Of a stretch of 64,000 bases of DNA, positions 1 through 8,180 are shown piece after piece; positions within the stretch are counted from its first letter, which is position 1, and every line of letters starts with the position of its first letter. The position numbers and the translations under genes are program-made. The notes under the pieces are model-generated. The model saw only the letters and a program-made list of their open reading frames with translations. It was not told the origin of the DNA and did no database searches. The DNA comes from Bacteroidaceae bacterium (GTDB taxonomy: Bacteria > Bacteroidota > Bacteroidia > Bacteroidales > Bacteroidaceae), in contig JAGAQH010000025.1 of NCBI GenBank assembly GCA_017622815.1, forward strand, positions 24,109 through 88,108. Reading direction: 5' to 3'.

Positions 1-1296
1 TATTCCCTTGTCACCGTTCCGTCAGGCAGCAAGATAGATTGGGATGACGTGGCAGACCTCAGCCTTTGGTGTGGAATGATTGTCCAGATGAAGTATAGCC
101 CCAGTGCCAGTGCCTCTGGACTGTGGAAGGCGGAAGAGCCCTTGAAGCGTGTTTTCGGCTATGGTACGGTAAAGATTGTGGACCGTAGTTTGTATAGTTT
201 TGACGCATGGCACAGGATTCTGCAGAACGAGTTGCTCTCTGGCCGTCCCGTGGCCTATGTAGGTTATAGCAATATGATGATAGGACATGCCTTCAATATT
301 GATGGCATGGATGAGAATGGGCTATACCATTGCAACTGGGGGGAGAACGAGCAGCAGAACGGGTATTTTTCATTGGAGCATCTTTGCGAGATGCAACCGC
401 ATTGGGATGCTACGGATTGGGGACGTATGTCAGGATTTCATGCCAATCAATACATGCTGATTCTTCATCCGGACAGTGTCACTGACGTGCTGGAACCGGA
501 TACTATGGCTGACTTTGCCCATGCTGTAAGGGTGGACAGTATCTCATTCCGCAGACAAGTGACAGGTAGAGAATATGTACTGACCGACGTGACTTTGACC
601 AACCTAAGTTCAGACACTCTTTATCATACATATGAGGTCTTGCTCAATGCTCCGTCGGACACCTCCATTTTGGAACAATGTAAGGAGATATCGTTGTCCT
701 CTGTAAAGCTTTTTCCTGGCGAGACCAAGACGTGGCCAGTTGCCTGTCATTTTCCTGTCACACCGGGAGAGTGGCTTGTAAGTCTTACGTTTGACGGCAA
801 AGAGGTGGCATACACCAAGCGCACGCAGGCTATATCTCCAACCGCAGAACAACTCTCTTTCAGAACTGGTGATATCTCATATACGCCTGACGGAGGCGTG
901 AGAATCGTGTTGCAGGCATACAATTCCGCACGCGGAGGAACCTCAGGAAGACTGCTTTATTACAAGTTGTATAGAGATGGCGAGGATGTCTCTTGCTCAA
1001 TGGATTACCGTATCCAGAACCTGGCCGCCGGAGAGTCGGTCAGTGATACGTTGTACTTCAATAGATTGGCTCAAGGACAGAAATATATCTTGCGTGTGGG
1101 AGGTTGGAGTTCTACCCTTCATTCGGTGTCGTTCACAATGCCGGGCAATGCCACCGGTATAACCGCATGTCCCGAGGAAAATCCTATGCAGAATCATGGT
1201 AACGGCATATTGTATGATATGAATGGCAGGGAGGTGCTTTGTCCAGAAAAGGGTGTGTATGTAATAAACGGCAAGAAGGTGTATTATGAACGTTGA
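1..1296 (+). CDS. C10 family cysteine peptidase (streptopain/interpain-like), 3' part
   Basis: The frame is open from base 1, so the start, signal peptide, propeptide and catalytic cysteine lie outside the window. The catalytic histidine appears to be the codon at 286-288 in a GHAFNIDG context. It is followed by GLYHCNWG and NGYFSLEHL, which match the His and Asn/Trp blocks of C10 (SpeB-type) peptidases. After the protease core, about 280 residues look like beta-sandwich domains. The last ~45 residues (LYDMNGREV then KGVYVINGKKV) resemble the C-terminal tail common on exported Prevotella/Bacteroidales proteins, which I associate with cell-surface sorting. The family is secreted and proteolytic. 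The stop codon overlaps the next gene by 11 nt. Family assignment is fairly secure; activity cannot be judged without the cysteine. Confidence 0.82.
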   Translation, partial: YSLVTVPSGSKIDWDDVADLSLWCGMIVQMKYSPSASASGLWKAEEPLKRVFGYGTVKIVDRSLYSFDAWHRILQNELLSGRPVAYVGYSNMMIGHAFNIDGMDENGLYHCNWGENEQQNGYFSLEHLCEMQPHWDATDWGRMSGFHANQYMLILHPDSVTDVLEPDTMADFAHAVRVDSISFRRQVTGREYVLTDVTLTNLSSDTLYHTYEVLLNAPSDTSILEQCKEISLSSVKLFPGETKTWPVACHFPVTPGEWLVSLTFDGKEVAYTKRTQAISPTAEQLSFRTGDISYTPDGGVRIVLQAYNSARGGTSGRLLYYKLYRDGEDVSCSMDYRIQNLAAGESVSDTLYFNRLAQGQKYILRVGGWSSTLHSVSFTMPGNATGITACPEENPMQNHGNGILYDMNGREVLCPEKGVYVINGKKVYYER

Positions 1297-1822
1297 GGAG
1301 ATAATTGGCAAGTATTGTGACGGCCAGCAGGATTTGGAACAACTCCTGTTGCTTCATTCGCGTCAGGTTGCGGCAAAGGCCATGGAGGTGTTGGACCTCC
1401 ATCCCGAGATAAAGGCAGACAGGACATTCGTTTATGAGGCGGCAATGCTGCACGACATAGGAGTGGTGAAAACCGATGCACCAGGGATTGGGTGTCGTGG
1501 AAAGCATCCATATATATGCCATGGGATATTAGGGGCCGAGATACTCAGAAGCGAAGGATTGCCCATGCATGCCCGTGTGGCAGAACGTCACACAGGTACT
1601 GGTCTGACGAGAGCGACCATTGCTTCCCAAGGTTTGCCTTTGCCGGACGAGGATTTCTCGCCGGAAACCATCGAGGAGCAGATTGTCTGTTATGCCGACA
1701 AATTCTTTTCCAAGAGTCACCCTGAGCGCGTCAAGACAGTTGGGCAAGTCAGGCAGATGCTTGCCAAGTTCCCGGACGCCAATCTGGAACGATGGGACAA
1801 GTGGGTTGCGCTTTTTAGTTAA
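1286..1822 (+). CDS. HD-domain (HDIG-type) phosphohydrolase-like protein
   Basis: A 178-residue cytoplasmic protein with no signal peptide. Metal-binding HD motifs are visible: an early His in LLLHSRQVA (about residue 24), the HD pair in AAMLHDIGVV (about 55-56), HGILGAEIL, a later His in ERHTGTGLT, and a final Asp in CYADKFF (about 138). The length fits small single-domain HD hydrolases, which act on nucleotides or other phosphate esters; the substrate cannot be read from sequence. The start ATG lies inside the end of the peptidase gene (11-nt overlap), implying translational coupling, although a functional link to an exported protease is not obvious. Confidence 0.82.
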   Translation: MNVEEIIGKYCDGQQDLEQLLLLHSRQVAAKAMEVLDLHPEIKADRTFVYEAAMLHDIGVVKTDAPGIGCRGKHPYICHGILGAEILRSEGLPMHARVAERHTGTGLTRATIASQGLPLPDEDFSPETIEEQIVCYADKFFSKSHPERVKTVGQVRQMLAKFPDANLERWDKWVALFS

Positions 1823-1846
1823 AAGTTGCAATTAAGCATAATAGGC

Positions 1847-1878
1847 TTTGCTAATGTGACGGAAATGTTGTACCTTTG
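1847..1878 (+). promoter_or_regulatory. Bacteroidetes-type promoter for the lptD-like gene
   Basis: TTTG at 1847-1850, then 20 nt, then TACCTTTG at 1871-1878. This matches the -33/-7 consensus of the Bacteroidetes primary sigma factor. It lies 28 nt before the TTG start at 1906 and supports a short leader. Confidence 0.75.
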
Positions 1879-1905
1879 TCGGGATAACAGTTCGTTGGCG
1901 TAGCA

Positions 1906-4731
1906 TTGAAAATCAAGACGCATTATATACTTTTTATTATCAGTGCTTTAATGCTGTTGGCAGGCAATGCTGTGCCTGCCATGTCTGCGTATTGTGAAGT
2001 GCCTGACTCCATTGCTCTCATGCCAGATTCGCTGATGTTGAGGGATTCTCTCAGGAGAGCCGCGGCACTTGACAGCATGAAGGGGTACACCATTTATGTT
2101 GATTCAAGCACATGGGCCAAGGACACTACCAAGGTGGATACGGTTCCCTATAGCAAGAACTCCCTGGATGCACCTGTTGAATATACGGCTTCGGACAGTA
2201 TAACGTTTGATATGTTCGAGAGCCGTGCCAACCTGTATGGCAACAGTCAGGTTGACTATCAGAACCTTGAACTTACGGCAGACGAGATAACCATCTCCTT
2301 GGACAGCAGCCTGGTGCATGCATCAGGCCGTAAGGACAGTGTCGGGGAAATGATTGGCAAGCCCCTTTTCCGTCAGGGTAATGAAGAATACGAACCGGAC
2401 CGTATATCGTATAACTTCAAGACGCGTAAGGCATTCATCACCAATGTGTATACCAAGCAGGGTGAGGGCTTTATGACAACGGATGAAAGCAAGAGAGACA
2501 GTTCTGGCCTGATGTATTTGAACGGTGGCAAATATACGACGTGCGATGCCCAGCATCCGCATTTCTATCTGAAAATGACACGTGCCAAGGTTCGTCCTGG
2601 TAAGAACACTGTTTTCGGCCCCGCTTATCTTGTAGTGGAAGACGTGCCGTTGCCCTTGGCCGTGCCTTACGGATTCTTTCCTTTCTCGCATAGTTACCAA
2701 AGCGGTTTTATCGTACCATCCTATGGTGACGAAACGGAGCGAGGCTTCTATCTACGCGAGGGTGGCTATTACTTTGCCATAAACGACTATGTGGACCTGC
2801 AACTTCTTGCCGACATATACACCAAGGGTTCATGGGGTATTTCCGCCACGTCCAACTACAGGAAACGCTACAAGTTTTCCGGTAATTTCTACATCAGTTA
2901 CCAGAAGACAGTGTTTGAAGACAAGTCTACTCCCAATGTAGCCGACTTCAAGATAACCTGGACGCATAGGCAGGATCCAAAGGCCAATCCTTCTCAGAGT
3001 TTCTCGGCAAGTGTGAACTATGCCTCTACGTCGTACGACAAGAACAACCTGACTTCCCGTTATGATCCAGAGAGTTACACCCAGAGTACAAGGACAAGTT
3101 CCGTAAGTTACAGCAAAACCTTTGAGGATCTGGGCCTGACATTGTCCGGTTCATTCAACTTGTCCCAGAGTTTGAGGGACAGTATGGTTTCAGTTACTCT
3201 TCCCACCCTTAACATTACCCTTGCCAGACTGTATCCGTTCAAGCGTAAGCATGCCGTAGGCAAGGAACGTTGGTACGAAAAGATAGCCCTTTCGTACACT
3301 GGTACCTTGCAGAACAGCATCAGCACCAAGGACTACAAACTCTTCAAGAGCAACCTTATAAAGGACTGGCGCAATGGCATGAGGCATCAGGTGCCCATAT
3401 CTGCAAGTTTCCAACTGTTCAAGTACATCAACCTGACCACTTCCTTTAATTTTACCGACCGCATGTACATGCAGAAGATACGTCAGGATTGGGATGAGAA
3501 GAAGCAGAAGGTAGTAAGGGACACCACATTGGGATTCTATAATGTCTACGACTATAACATGAGCATGTCGCTCAATACCAAGTTGTATGGCACATACAAA
3601 CCGGCCAAATGGGCCGGAGGCAAGAAGATATACGCCATAAGGCATGTCTTCACCCCCAGTGTAAGTTTTTCCTACGCTCCGGATTTCGGTTCTGACTCAT
3701 ACGGTTATTACGGTACATACCAGCGTACAGACCGTGATGGCGTCCCCATGGGAGATCCCGTAGTGTATTCATATTTCGCCAATTCGCTTTACGGAACGCC
3801 TTCAAGGGGAATGCGCGGAAACATCACCATGGACGTGTCGAACAATCTGGAAATGAAACTCCACTCCAAGAAGGACAGTTCCGGATACAAAAAAATAAGT
3901 CTCATAGACGAAATCGGCGCCTCGCTCAGTTATAACATGGCAGCCAAGTCGCGTCCGTGGAGCGACTTGGGTATGCGTTTGCGCTTGAAATTAAGCAAGA
4001 GCAAGACCATCAGCCTTAATGCTGTTTTTGCCACCTATGCCTACGAGTTCGACAAGAACGGCAATGTCGTTGTCGGCGACAGGACAGAATGGAGTTATGG
4101 CAGGTTCGGACGTTTCCAGGGCATGAGCCAGAACTTCTCATACACCATCAACAACCAGACGTTCAAGAAATTGAGGGATAAACTGCTCGGCTTGGATTCC
4201 TCGCCAAAGAAGACTGACGATGACGAGGAGGGCGATGACGACTTTGATGATGAGGTTGACCCCGAAATGCAGAATGTTGATCCCGACCGTAGTAGGGGAG
4301 AGTCCGGTGCCAAGAAGAAGGAAGGCGGACATAGCGTGGATGAGGACGGTTACCTGAAGTTCCAGATGCCATGGAGCTTTACAGTGTCATACGGAGTTAT
4401 CATGCGTGAGAACACTTCTGCAAAGATTAACCCCAAGAACATGCGATACCCCTATAAGTTCACGCATACACTGAACTTTTCGGGCAATCTGCGCATTGCC
4501 GAGGGTTGGAACATAGCATTCTCTTCCGGTTATGATTTTAACTACAAGCGCCTCTCCATGACCACGGCATCGCTCAACCGCGACCTTCATTGCTTCTCCA
4601 TGTCATGCTCGATGGTGCTGATGCCATACAGAAGTTTCAACTTCAACTTCCAGGCCGATGCTTCGGCATTGAGGGACGTCTTGCGCTGGCGCAAGCAGAG
4701 TTCATACAGTTCCAACATAGAGTGGTACTGA
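1906..4731 (+). CDS. lptD: LPS-assembly outer-membrane protein, LptD/OstA-like
   Basis: A 941-residue outer-membrane protein that should insert lipopolysaccharide at the cell surface. TTG at 1906 is chosen because it precedes a good signal peptide (cleavage near PAMSA), an in-frame stop lies just upstream, and a promoter ends 28 nt before it. Residues ~90-200 match the periplasmic OstA/LptA-like jellyroll (NLELTADEITISLD, the TKQGEGFM region). The remainder is a long barrel with alternating aromatic strands, ending NIEWY. Unusual is a strongly acidic and charged stretch at about residues 766-810 (runs of D/E, then K/R) inside the barrel region, probably a loop. It is the only large gene here on its strand before the tRNA. 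Bacteroidetes LptD homologues are divergent, so the family call is good but not absolute. Confidence 0.85.
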   Translation: MKIKTHYILFIISALMLLAGNAVPAMSAYCEVPDSIALMPDSLMLRDSLRRAAALDSMKGYTIYVDSSTWAKDTTKVDTVPYSKNSLDAPVEYTASDSITFDMFESRANLYGNSQVDYQNLELTADEITISLDSSLVHASGRKDSVGEMIGKPLFRQGNEEYEPDRISYNFKTRKAFITNVYTKQGEGFMTTDESKRDSSGLMYLNGGKYTTCDAQHPHFYLKMTRAKVRPGKNTVFGPAYLVVEDVPLPLAVPYGFFPFSHSYQSGFIVPSYGDETERGFYLREGGYYFAINDYVDLQLLADIYTKGSWGISATSNYRKRYKFSGNFYISYQKTVFEDKSTPNVADFKITWTHRQDPKANPSQSFSASVNYASTSYDKNNLTSRYDPESYTQSTRTSSVSYSKTFEDLGLTLSGSFNLSQSLRDSMVSVTLPTLNITLARLYPFKRKHAVGKERWYEKIALSYTGTLQNSISTKDYKLFKSNLIKDWRNGMRHQVPISASFQLFKYINLTTSFNFTDRMYMQKIRQDWDEKKQKVVRDTTLGFYNVYDYNMSMSLNTKLYGTYKPAKWAGGKKIYAIRHVFTPSVSFSYAPDFGSDSYGYYGTYQRTDRDGVPMGDPVVYSYFANSLYGTPSRGMRGNITMDVSNNLEMKLHSKKDSSGYKKISLIDEIGASLSYNMAAKSRPWSDLGMRLRLKLSKSKTISLNAVFATYAYEFDKNGNVVVGDRTEWSYGRFGRFQGMSQNFSYTINNQTFKKLRDKLLGLDSSPKKTDDDEEGDDDFDDEVDPEMQNVDPDRSRGESGAKKKEGGHSVDEDGYLKFQMPWSFTVSYGVIMRENTSAKINPKNMRYPYKFTHTLNFSGNLRIAEGWNIAFSSGYDFNYKRLSMTTASLNRDLHCFSMSCSMVLMPYRSFNFNFQADASALRDVLRWRKQSSYSSNIEWY

Positions 4732-4791
4732 TGTCCTATATAATATAATAAGGTATATATAATAAGACTATAATGTAATAAGTGTATAATT

Positions 4792-5184
4792 ATGAAAAAG
4801 TATTTTTTGTTGGTGTTGCCTTTTGTGGCAATGATGTTCATGTCCTGCGACAAGGAAAGATCATATGAATATATAAACGCTTCGTATGTCACCCCCGACG
4901 ACGGCCTTATACCAGCCGAAGGAGGCGAGATAATAATAAAGGTGGCCTCTACGCATTCCTTCAAGATGTCATCGCCTTCTTCTGCATTCTCATTCTTCAA
5001 GGATGGCATGGTGACATATAGCAAGGACGGTGTCATGGTAGTGGAAACAGATCACACAATACACGTAGAGCCAAACGAGACTGGTCAGGAGAGGCAAATG
5101 TACATTGTGGCAAGACAGTTGCACAATTCGGAAATGGCATCCACTCTATATTTCCTTCAGCCCGCCAAGGAATCGGCAGAGTAA
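4792..5184 (+). CDS. small lipoprotein with BACON-like beta-sandwich
   Basis: A 130-residue exported lipoprotein. The N-terminal helix ends in a lipobox (MFMSC, lipidated Cys at 19). After the cysteine, the pattern IPAEGGEIIIKVAST...FKMSS, followed by acidic turns and a second hydrophobic strand set, resembles BACON-type or other Ig-like domains that sit near the outer membrane in Bacteroidetes. No catalytic motif is seen. It lies 60 nt after the lptD-like gene on the same strand, so it could be read through from that promoter. The intervening AT-rich stretch shows no clear terminator. Function unknown. Confidence 0.72.
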   Translation: MKKYFLLVLPFVAMMFMSCDKERSYEYINASYVTPDDGLIPAEGGEIIIKVASTHSFKMSSPSSAFSFFKDGMVTYSKDGVMVVETDHTIHVEPNETGQERQMYIVARQLHNSEMASTLYFLQPAKESAE

Positions 5185-5272
5185 AAACTATCCTTGTGCA
5201 AGGGTAGGAGATATGTTTTGCCTTGCATATGGAGGGAAAATTAGGGAAATATTTGATTTTTGCCTCTAAATG

Positions 5273-5304
5273 TTTGGTTATTCCCCATAAAAGTCGTACC
5301 TTTG
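5273..5304 (+). promoter_or_regulatory. promoter of tRNA-Cys
   Basis: TTTG at 5273-5276, 20 nt, then TACCTTTG at 5297-5304. This is a textbook Bacteroidetes promoter ending 20 nt before the mature tRNA 5' end. The region 5185-5272 before it shows no gene. Confidence 0.85.
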
Positions 5305-5324
5305 CACTCGCAAACAAGGAACAA

Positions 5325-5396
5325 GGTGCCTTGGATGAGTGGCTTAGTCTACGGTCTGCAAAACCGTCTACGGCGGTTCGAATCCGCCAGGCACCT
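5325..5396 (+). tRNA. tRNA-Cys (anticodon GCA)
   Basis: A cloverleaf can be drawn. The acceptor stem GGTGCCT pairs with AGGCACC (to 5395) and U is the discriminator base at 5396, as expected for tRNA-Cys. The anticodon arm is ACGGT-CTGCAAA-ACCGT, giving GCA, and the T arm GGCGG-TTCGAAT-CCGCC is canonical. CCA is not encoded. It is a single isolated tRNA with its own promoter and terminator. Confidence 0.95.
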
Positions 5397-5403
5397 CCTA
5401 CTG

Positions 5404-5439
5404 AAAGATGATGAACAGATTTTGTTCATCATCTTTTTT
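5404..5439 (+). terminator. intrinsic terminator after tRNA-Cys
   Basis: AAAGATGATGAACA (5404-5417) pairs perfectly with TGTTCATCATCTTT (5423-5436) over a 5-nt loop, running into a T tract. It begins 8 nt after the tRNA. Confidence 0.85.
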
Positions 5440-5502
5440 CTTGCCCTCATCCTTAGCCGGCTGGCACCATGCCTTTTGTGCTTTCCCATTTCCATTAAAA
5501 AC

Positions 5503-5632
5503 GTCCTCCCGGACAACACGTCCTTGTCCTCATTGAGAACGGGCTCGTGTTGTCCGGGAGGACAGGGTCGAGTCACCGAGGGTGACAAGGGCGTGTCACC
5601 CTCGGTGACAAGGACGTGTTGTCGGGAGGGCG
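5503..5632. repeat. 23-bp modular repeat locus 1 (15-bp stem words + 8-bp spacers)
   Basis: Six consecutive units begin at 5503, 5526, 5549, 5572, 5595 and 5618, exactly 23 bp apart. Each is a 15-mer starting GT, mostly ending GAC or AAC, followed by an 8-mer spacer such as ACGTCCTT or its reverse complement AAGGACGT. The 15-mer at 5503 is the exact reverse complement of that at 5549, and the one at 5572 of that at 5595, so hairpins with 15-18 bp arms can form. The locus fills the space between the tRNA terminator and the convergent mutS2 stop codon and may also end mutS2 transcription. Confidence 0.8.
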
Positions 5633-5633
5633 T

Positions 5634-8180
5634 TTATTCTATCTCCACCACCGTTATGCCTGCACCTCCGAAACGTACGTCTTCATCGCGGGCAGACTTG
5701 ACCTGGGGCACGCTGCGCAGATACTGGCGTATGAGTTGGCGAAGGATGCCGTTGCCAGTGCCGTGCAGGATGCGGATGCGCGATGCTCCCACCAGTATGG
5801 CATCATCCATGTAATGCGTTATGGTGTCCAGCGCTTCATCGCCGCGCATGCCTCGTATGTCTATTTCGGGGTGGAAGTTCAGATGGGTCTCGCGAATCTT
5901 GTCCTGAGTGTCGCGGCTCACGTATGTGGCCACCTGGAAGGACTGTTGCTCCTGCTTCTTCTCGGGTTTTGCCGGAACGAGTTTCTTAGCATCCATTACG
6001 CTCCTGACCATTCCGAACTGCACAGTTATCTTTTTCCCGTCAATCTTTTCCACTGTACCTATGGCCGTGGTACCTATTATCTTTACAGGCATGCCTACGG
6101 CAAAGACACTATCGTTCTTGGGCTTGGCTCCGAGAGCACTCAGCAATGTTCCAAGGGCAGGACGCTGTGCCTCCTGCGCGGCCTTTTCCGCTTTCTCGCG
6201 TCTGCGGTTCTCCTGGCGCTTCTTGCGTTCCTGTATCTGGCGCATCTTGCGCTCTATCATCTCGTCGTGTTCGCTGCGTGTGGCCTGGTCCAGTTGTTCG
6301 CGGAATTCGTTCAGTTCGCTGCGTATTTCGCGTGTACGTTCCTTGTCGGCCTGGGCCTCGCGAATCTCGCGGATCGTGTTCTCCACCACTGCATTCGAAT
6401 TCTGGATGATTTCTTCGGCCTGTCGGCGTGCGCCCTGGATGATTTCCTTGCGCTTGTGCTTCAGTTCCTCAATTTCTCGCTCATACCTCTGTATGGTCTG
6501 CTCCATCTGTTTCTCCTGCGAGTGTATGGTCTGGCGCTTGCCCTCCCAGTAGCGCTTGTCGCGCACTATGTCCAGAAGATACTTGTCGGCGTTCACGTAG
6601 TCCTTGCCCACAAGGTTTGTGGCGTCTGTGATGACCTCCTCTGGTATGCCGATCTTTCTCGCTATCTCTATGGCAAAGGAACTGCCCGGATTGCCTATCT
6701 GCAACTGGAAGAGTGCCTGCATCTGGTGTCTGTCGTAGAGCATGGCACCGTTTACCACACCATCGTGTGCATCGGCAAAGTGCTTCAGGTTCTGGTAGTG
6801 TGTGGTGATGACGGCAAAGGCGGATTTCTGCGTATACCGCATCAGTATGGCCTCGGCCATGGCTCCGCCTATTGTGGGTTCCGTACCACCGCCGAACTCG
6901 TCGATGAGCAGAAGGGTGGAGGAGTCGGCCATCTTCATCATGTTCTTCATGTTGAGCAGGTGGCTGGAGTATGTGGACAGATCGTCCTCTATACTCTGTT
7001 CGTCGCCTATGTCTATGGCCAGTTTGTTGAAGATGCCCATCTTGCTGTTCTCGCCCACGGGAACGGGCAGACCGCACTGAAGCATGTACTGTATCAGGCC
7101 TACGGTCTTCAGGCATACGCTCTTGCCACCGGCATTAGGGCCTGAGATGATGAGGATGTGCTGTTTCCTGTCTAGTTTAATCTCCAGGGGTACAACCTTC
7201 TTGCCCTGTTTCTCCAGAGAGAGTTTCAGCAGGGGATGCTGTGCCAATGTCCAATCTATGATGGGGTAGGGGGCAACGTTGGGACATACACCTCCTATGT
7301 GCTTGGCAAAGCTGACGCGTGCTCTCACGAACTCCAGATCGGCCAGGAAGGAGAATGCCCTGAGCAGTTCCTTGGTGTTGGGGCGGATGAGCATGGTAAT
7401 GTGCTTGAGAATCTGTATTATCTCGCGCTTCTCTTCGGCCTCCAGTTCACGGATGCGGTTGTTAGCCTCCACCACTTCCTGCGGTTCTATGAATACGGTT
7501 TTGCCAGTGGCGCTCTCATCGTGCACAATGCCTCTCAAACGCTTTTTCAGAGTGGGGCTTACGGGAATTACCAGTCGTCCCTCGCGGAAAGTCGGCGTAA
7601 CGTCCTGTGCCACCAGTCCTTCGTCCTTCACTGTCCTCAGTATGCTGTGCAGGGTGCGGTTCACGCTGCCCTCCGAGGCTCTCAGTTCGTGGCGTATGCG
7701 TGCCAGTTCGGGACTGGCCTCGTCCTTTATCTTGCCGTACTTGTCCAGAGTCTTGTCTATGGCACCGGCTACGGCTATGAAGGTGAATACCCCCATAGAC
7801 AACTGGTTCAGTGCAGGGTAGTTGTATTCCTCGGCATTGTCTGCGGTGGCTCTGATAATCTTGAGCCACGAATGGAGCGTGTCCAGCGACTTCTTCAGTC
7901 TGCCCAGATCATCTTCATCTATGTGTGTGCCCTCCAGACGGATGCGCTGTATGGACGGCCGGAGATCGTAGAACGCCATCTCCGGCAGTTCTACGGTCTC
8001 TTCCAGTATTTTCTTGAGTTCCTGGCTTTCCTGCAGCCTCAGGCGTATTGTCGCGGCCTCGGTCAGCATGTGCAGTTCTGCCACACGCTCTCTGCCAAGT
8101 TCGCTTTGGCAGAAGCCTGAGAGCAGGGCCTTTATGTCGTTAAACCCAATTTTGCTTTCGTAGTTCTCGGGGTAAATCAT
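5634..8180 (-). CDS. mutS2: endonuclease MutS2
   Basis: An 848-residue cytoplasmic MutS2. The order is MutS core/lever helices (1-300), ATPase domain with P-loop GPNAGGKS at 347-354 and Walker B LLLIDEFGGGTEP, a long charged coiled coil (about 520-650, rich in E/K/R/Q), a KOW-like region (VGMPVKIIGTTAIGTV), and a C-terminal Smr nuclease domain with EIDIRGMRGDEA and the LHGTGNG motif. Length is normal for the family. MutS2 acts on recombination intermediates and, in some bacteria, on collided ribosomes; it is not a mismatch-repair MutS. Its ATG overlaps the stop of the upstream peptidase gene by 4 nt, so the two are co-translated. Confidence 0.96.
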   Translation of the reverse strand: MIYPENYESKIGFNDIKALLSGFCQSELGRERVAELHMLTEAATIRLRLQESQELKKILEETVELPEMAFYDLRPSIQRIRLEGTHIDEDDLGRLKKSLDTLHSWLKIIRATADNAEEYNYPALNQLSMGVFTFIAVAGAIDKTLDKYGKIKDEASPELARIRHELRASEGSVNRTLHSILRTVKDEGLVAQDVTPTFREGRLVIPVSPTLKKRLRGIVHDESATGKTVFIEPQEVVEANNRIRELEAEEKREIIQILKHITMLIRPNTKELLRAFSFLADLEFVRARVSFAKHIGGVCPNVAPYPIIDWTLAQHPLLKLSLEKQGKKVVPLEIKLDRKQHILIISGPNAGGKSVCLKTVGLIQYMLQCGLPVPVGENSKMGIFNKLAIDIGDEQSIEDDLSTYSSHLLNMKNMMKMADSSTLLLIDEFGGGTEPTIGGAMAEAILMRYTQKSAFAVITTHYQNLKHFADAHDGVVNGAMLYDRHQMQALFQLQIGNPGSSFAIEIARKIGIPEEVITDATNLVGKDYVNADKYLLDIVRDKRYWEGKRQTIHSQEKQMEQTIQRYEREIEELKHKRKEIIQGARRQAEEIIQNSNAVVENTIREIREAQADKERTREIRSELNEFREQLDQATRSEHDEMIERKMRQIQERKKRQENRRREKAEKAAQEAQRPALGTLLSALGAKPKNDSVFAVGMPVKIIGTTAIGTVEKIDGKKITVQFGMVRSVMDAKKLVPAKPEKKQEQQSFQVATYVSRDTQDKIRETHLNFHPEIDIRGMRGDEALDTITHYMDDAILVGASRIRILHGTGNGILRQLIRQYLRSVPQVKSARDEDVRFGGAGITVVEIE

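Noticed and set aside
5260-5814. 184-codon plus-strand frame across tRNA-Cys
   Set aside because: It runs through the tRNA, its terminator and the repeat locus, then into the mutS2 3' end.
5616-7145. 509-codon plus-strand open frame opposite mutS2
   Set aside because: It is antisense to a well-recognised mutS2; its translation is low-complexity, Leu/His/Cys-rich and has no domain.
7236-8120. 294-codon plus-strand open frame opposite mutS2
   Set aside because: Shadow frame caused by codon bias of mutS2; no recognisable protein.
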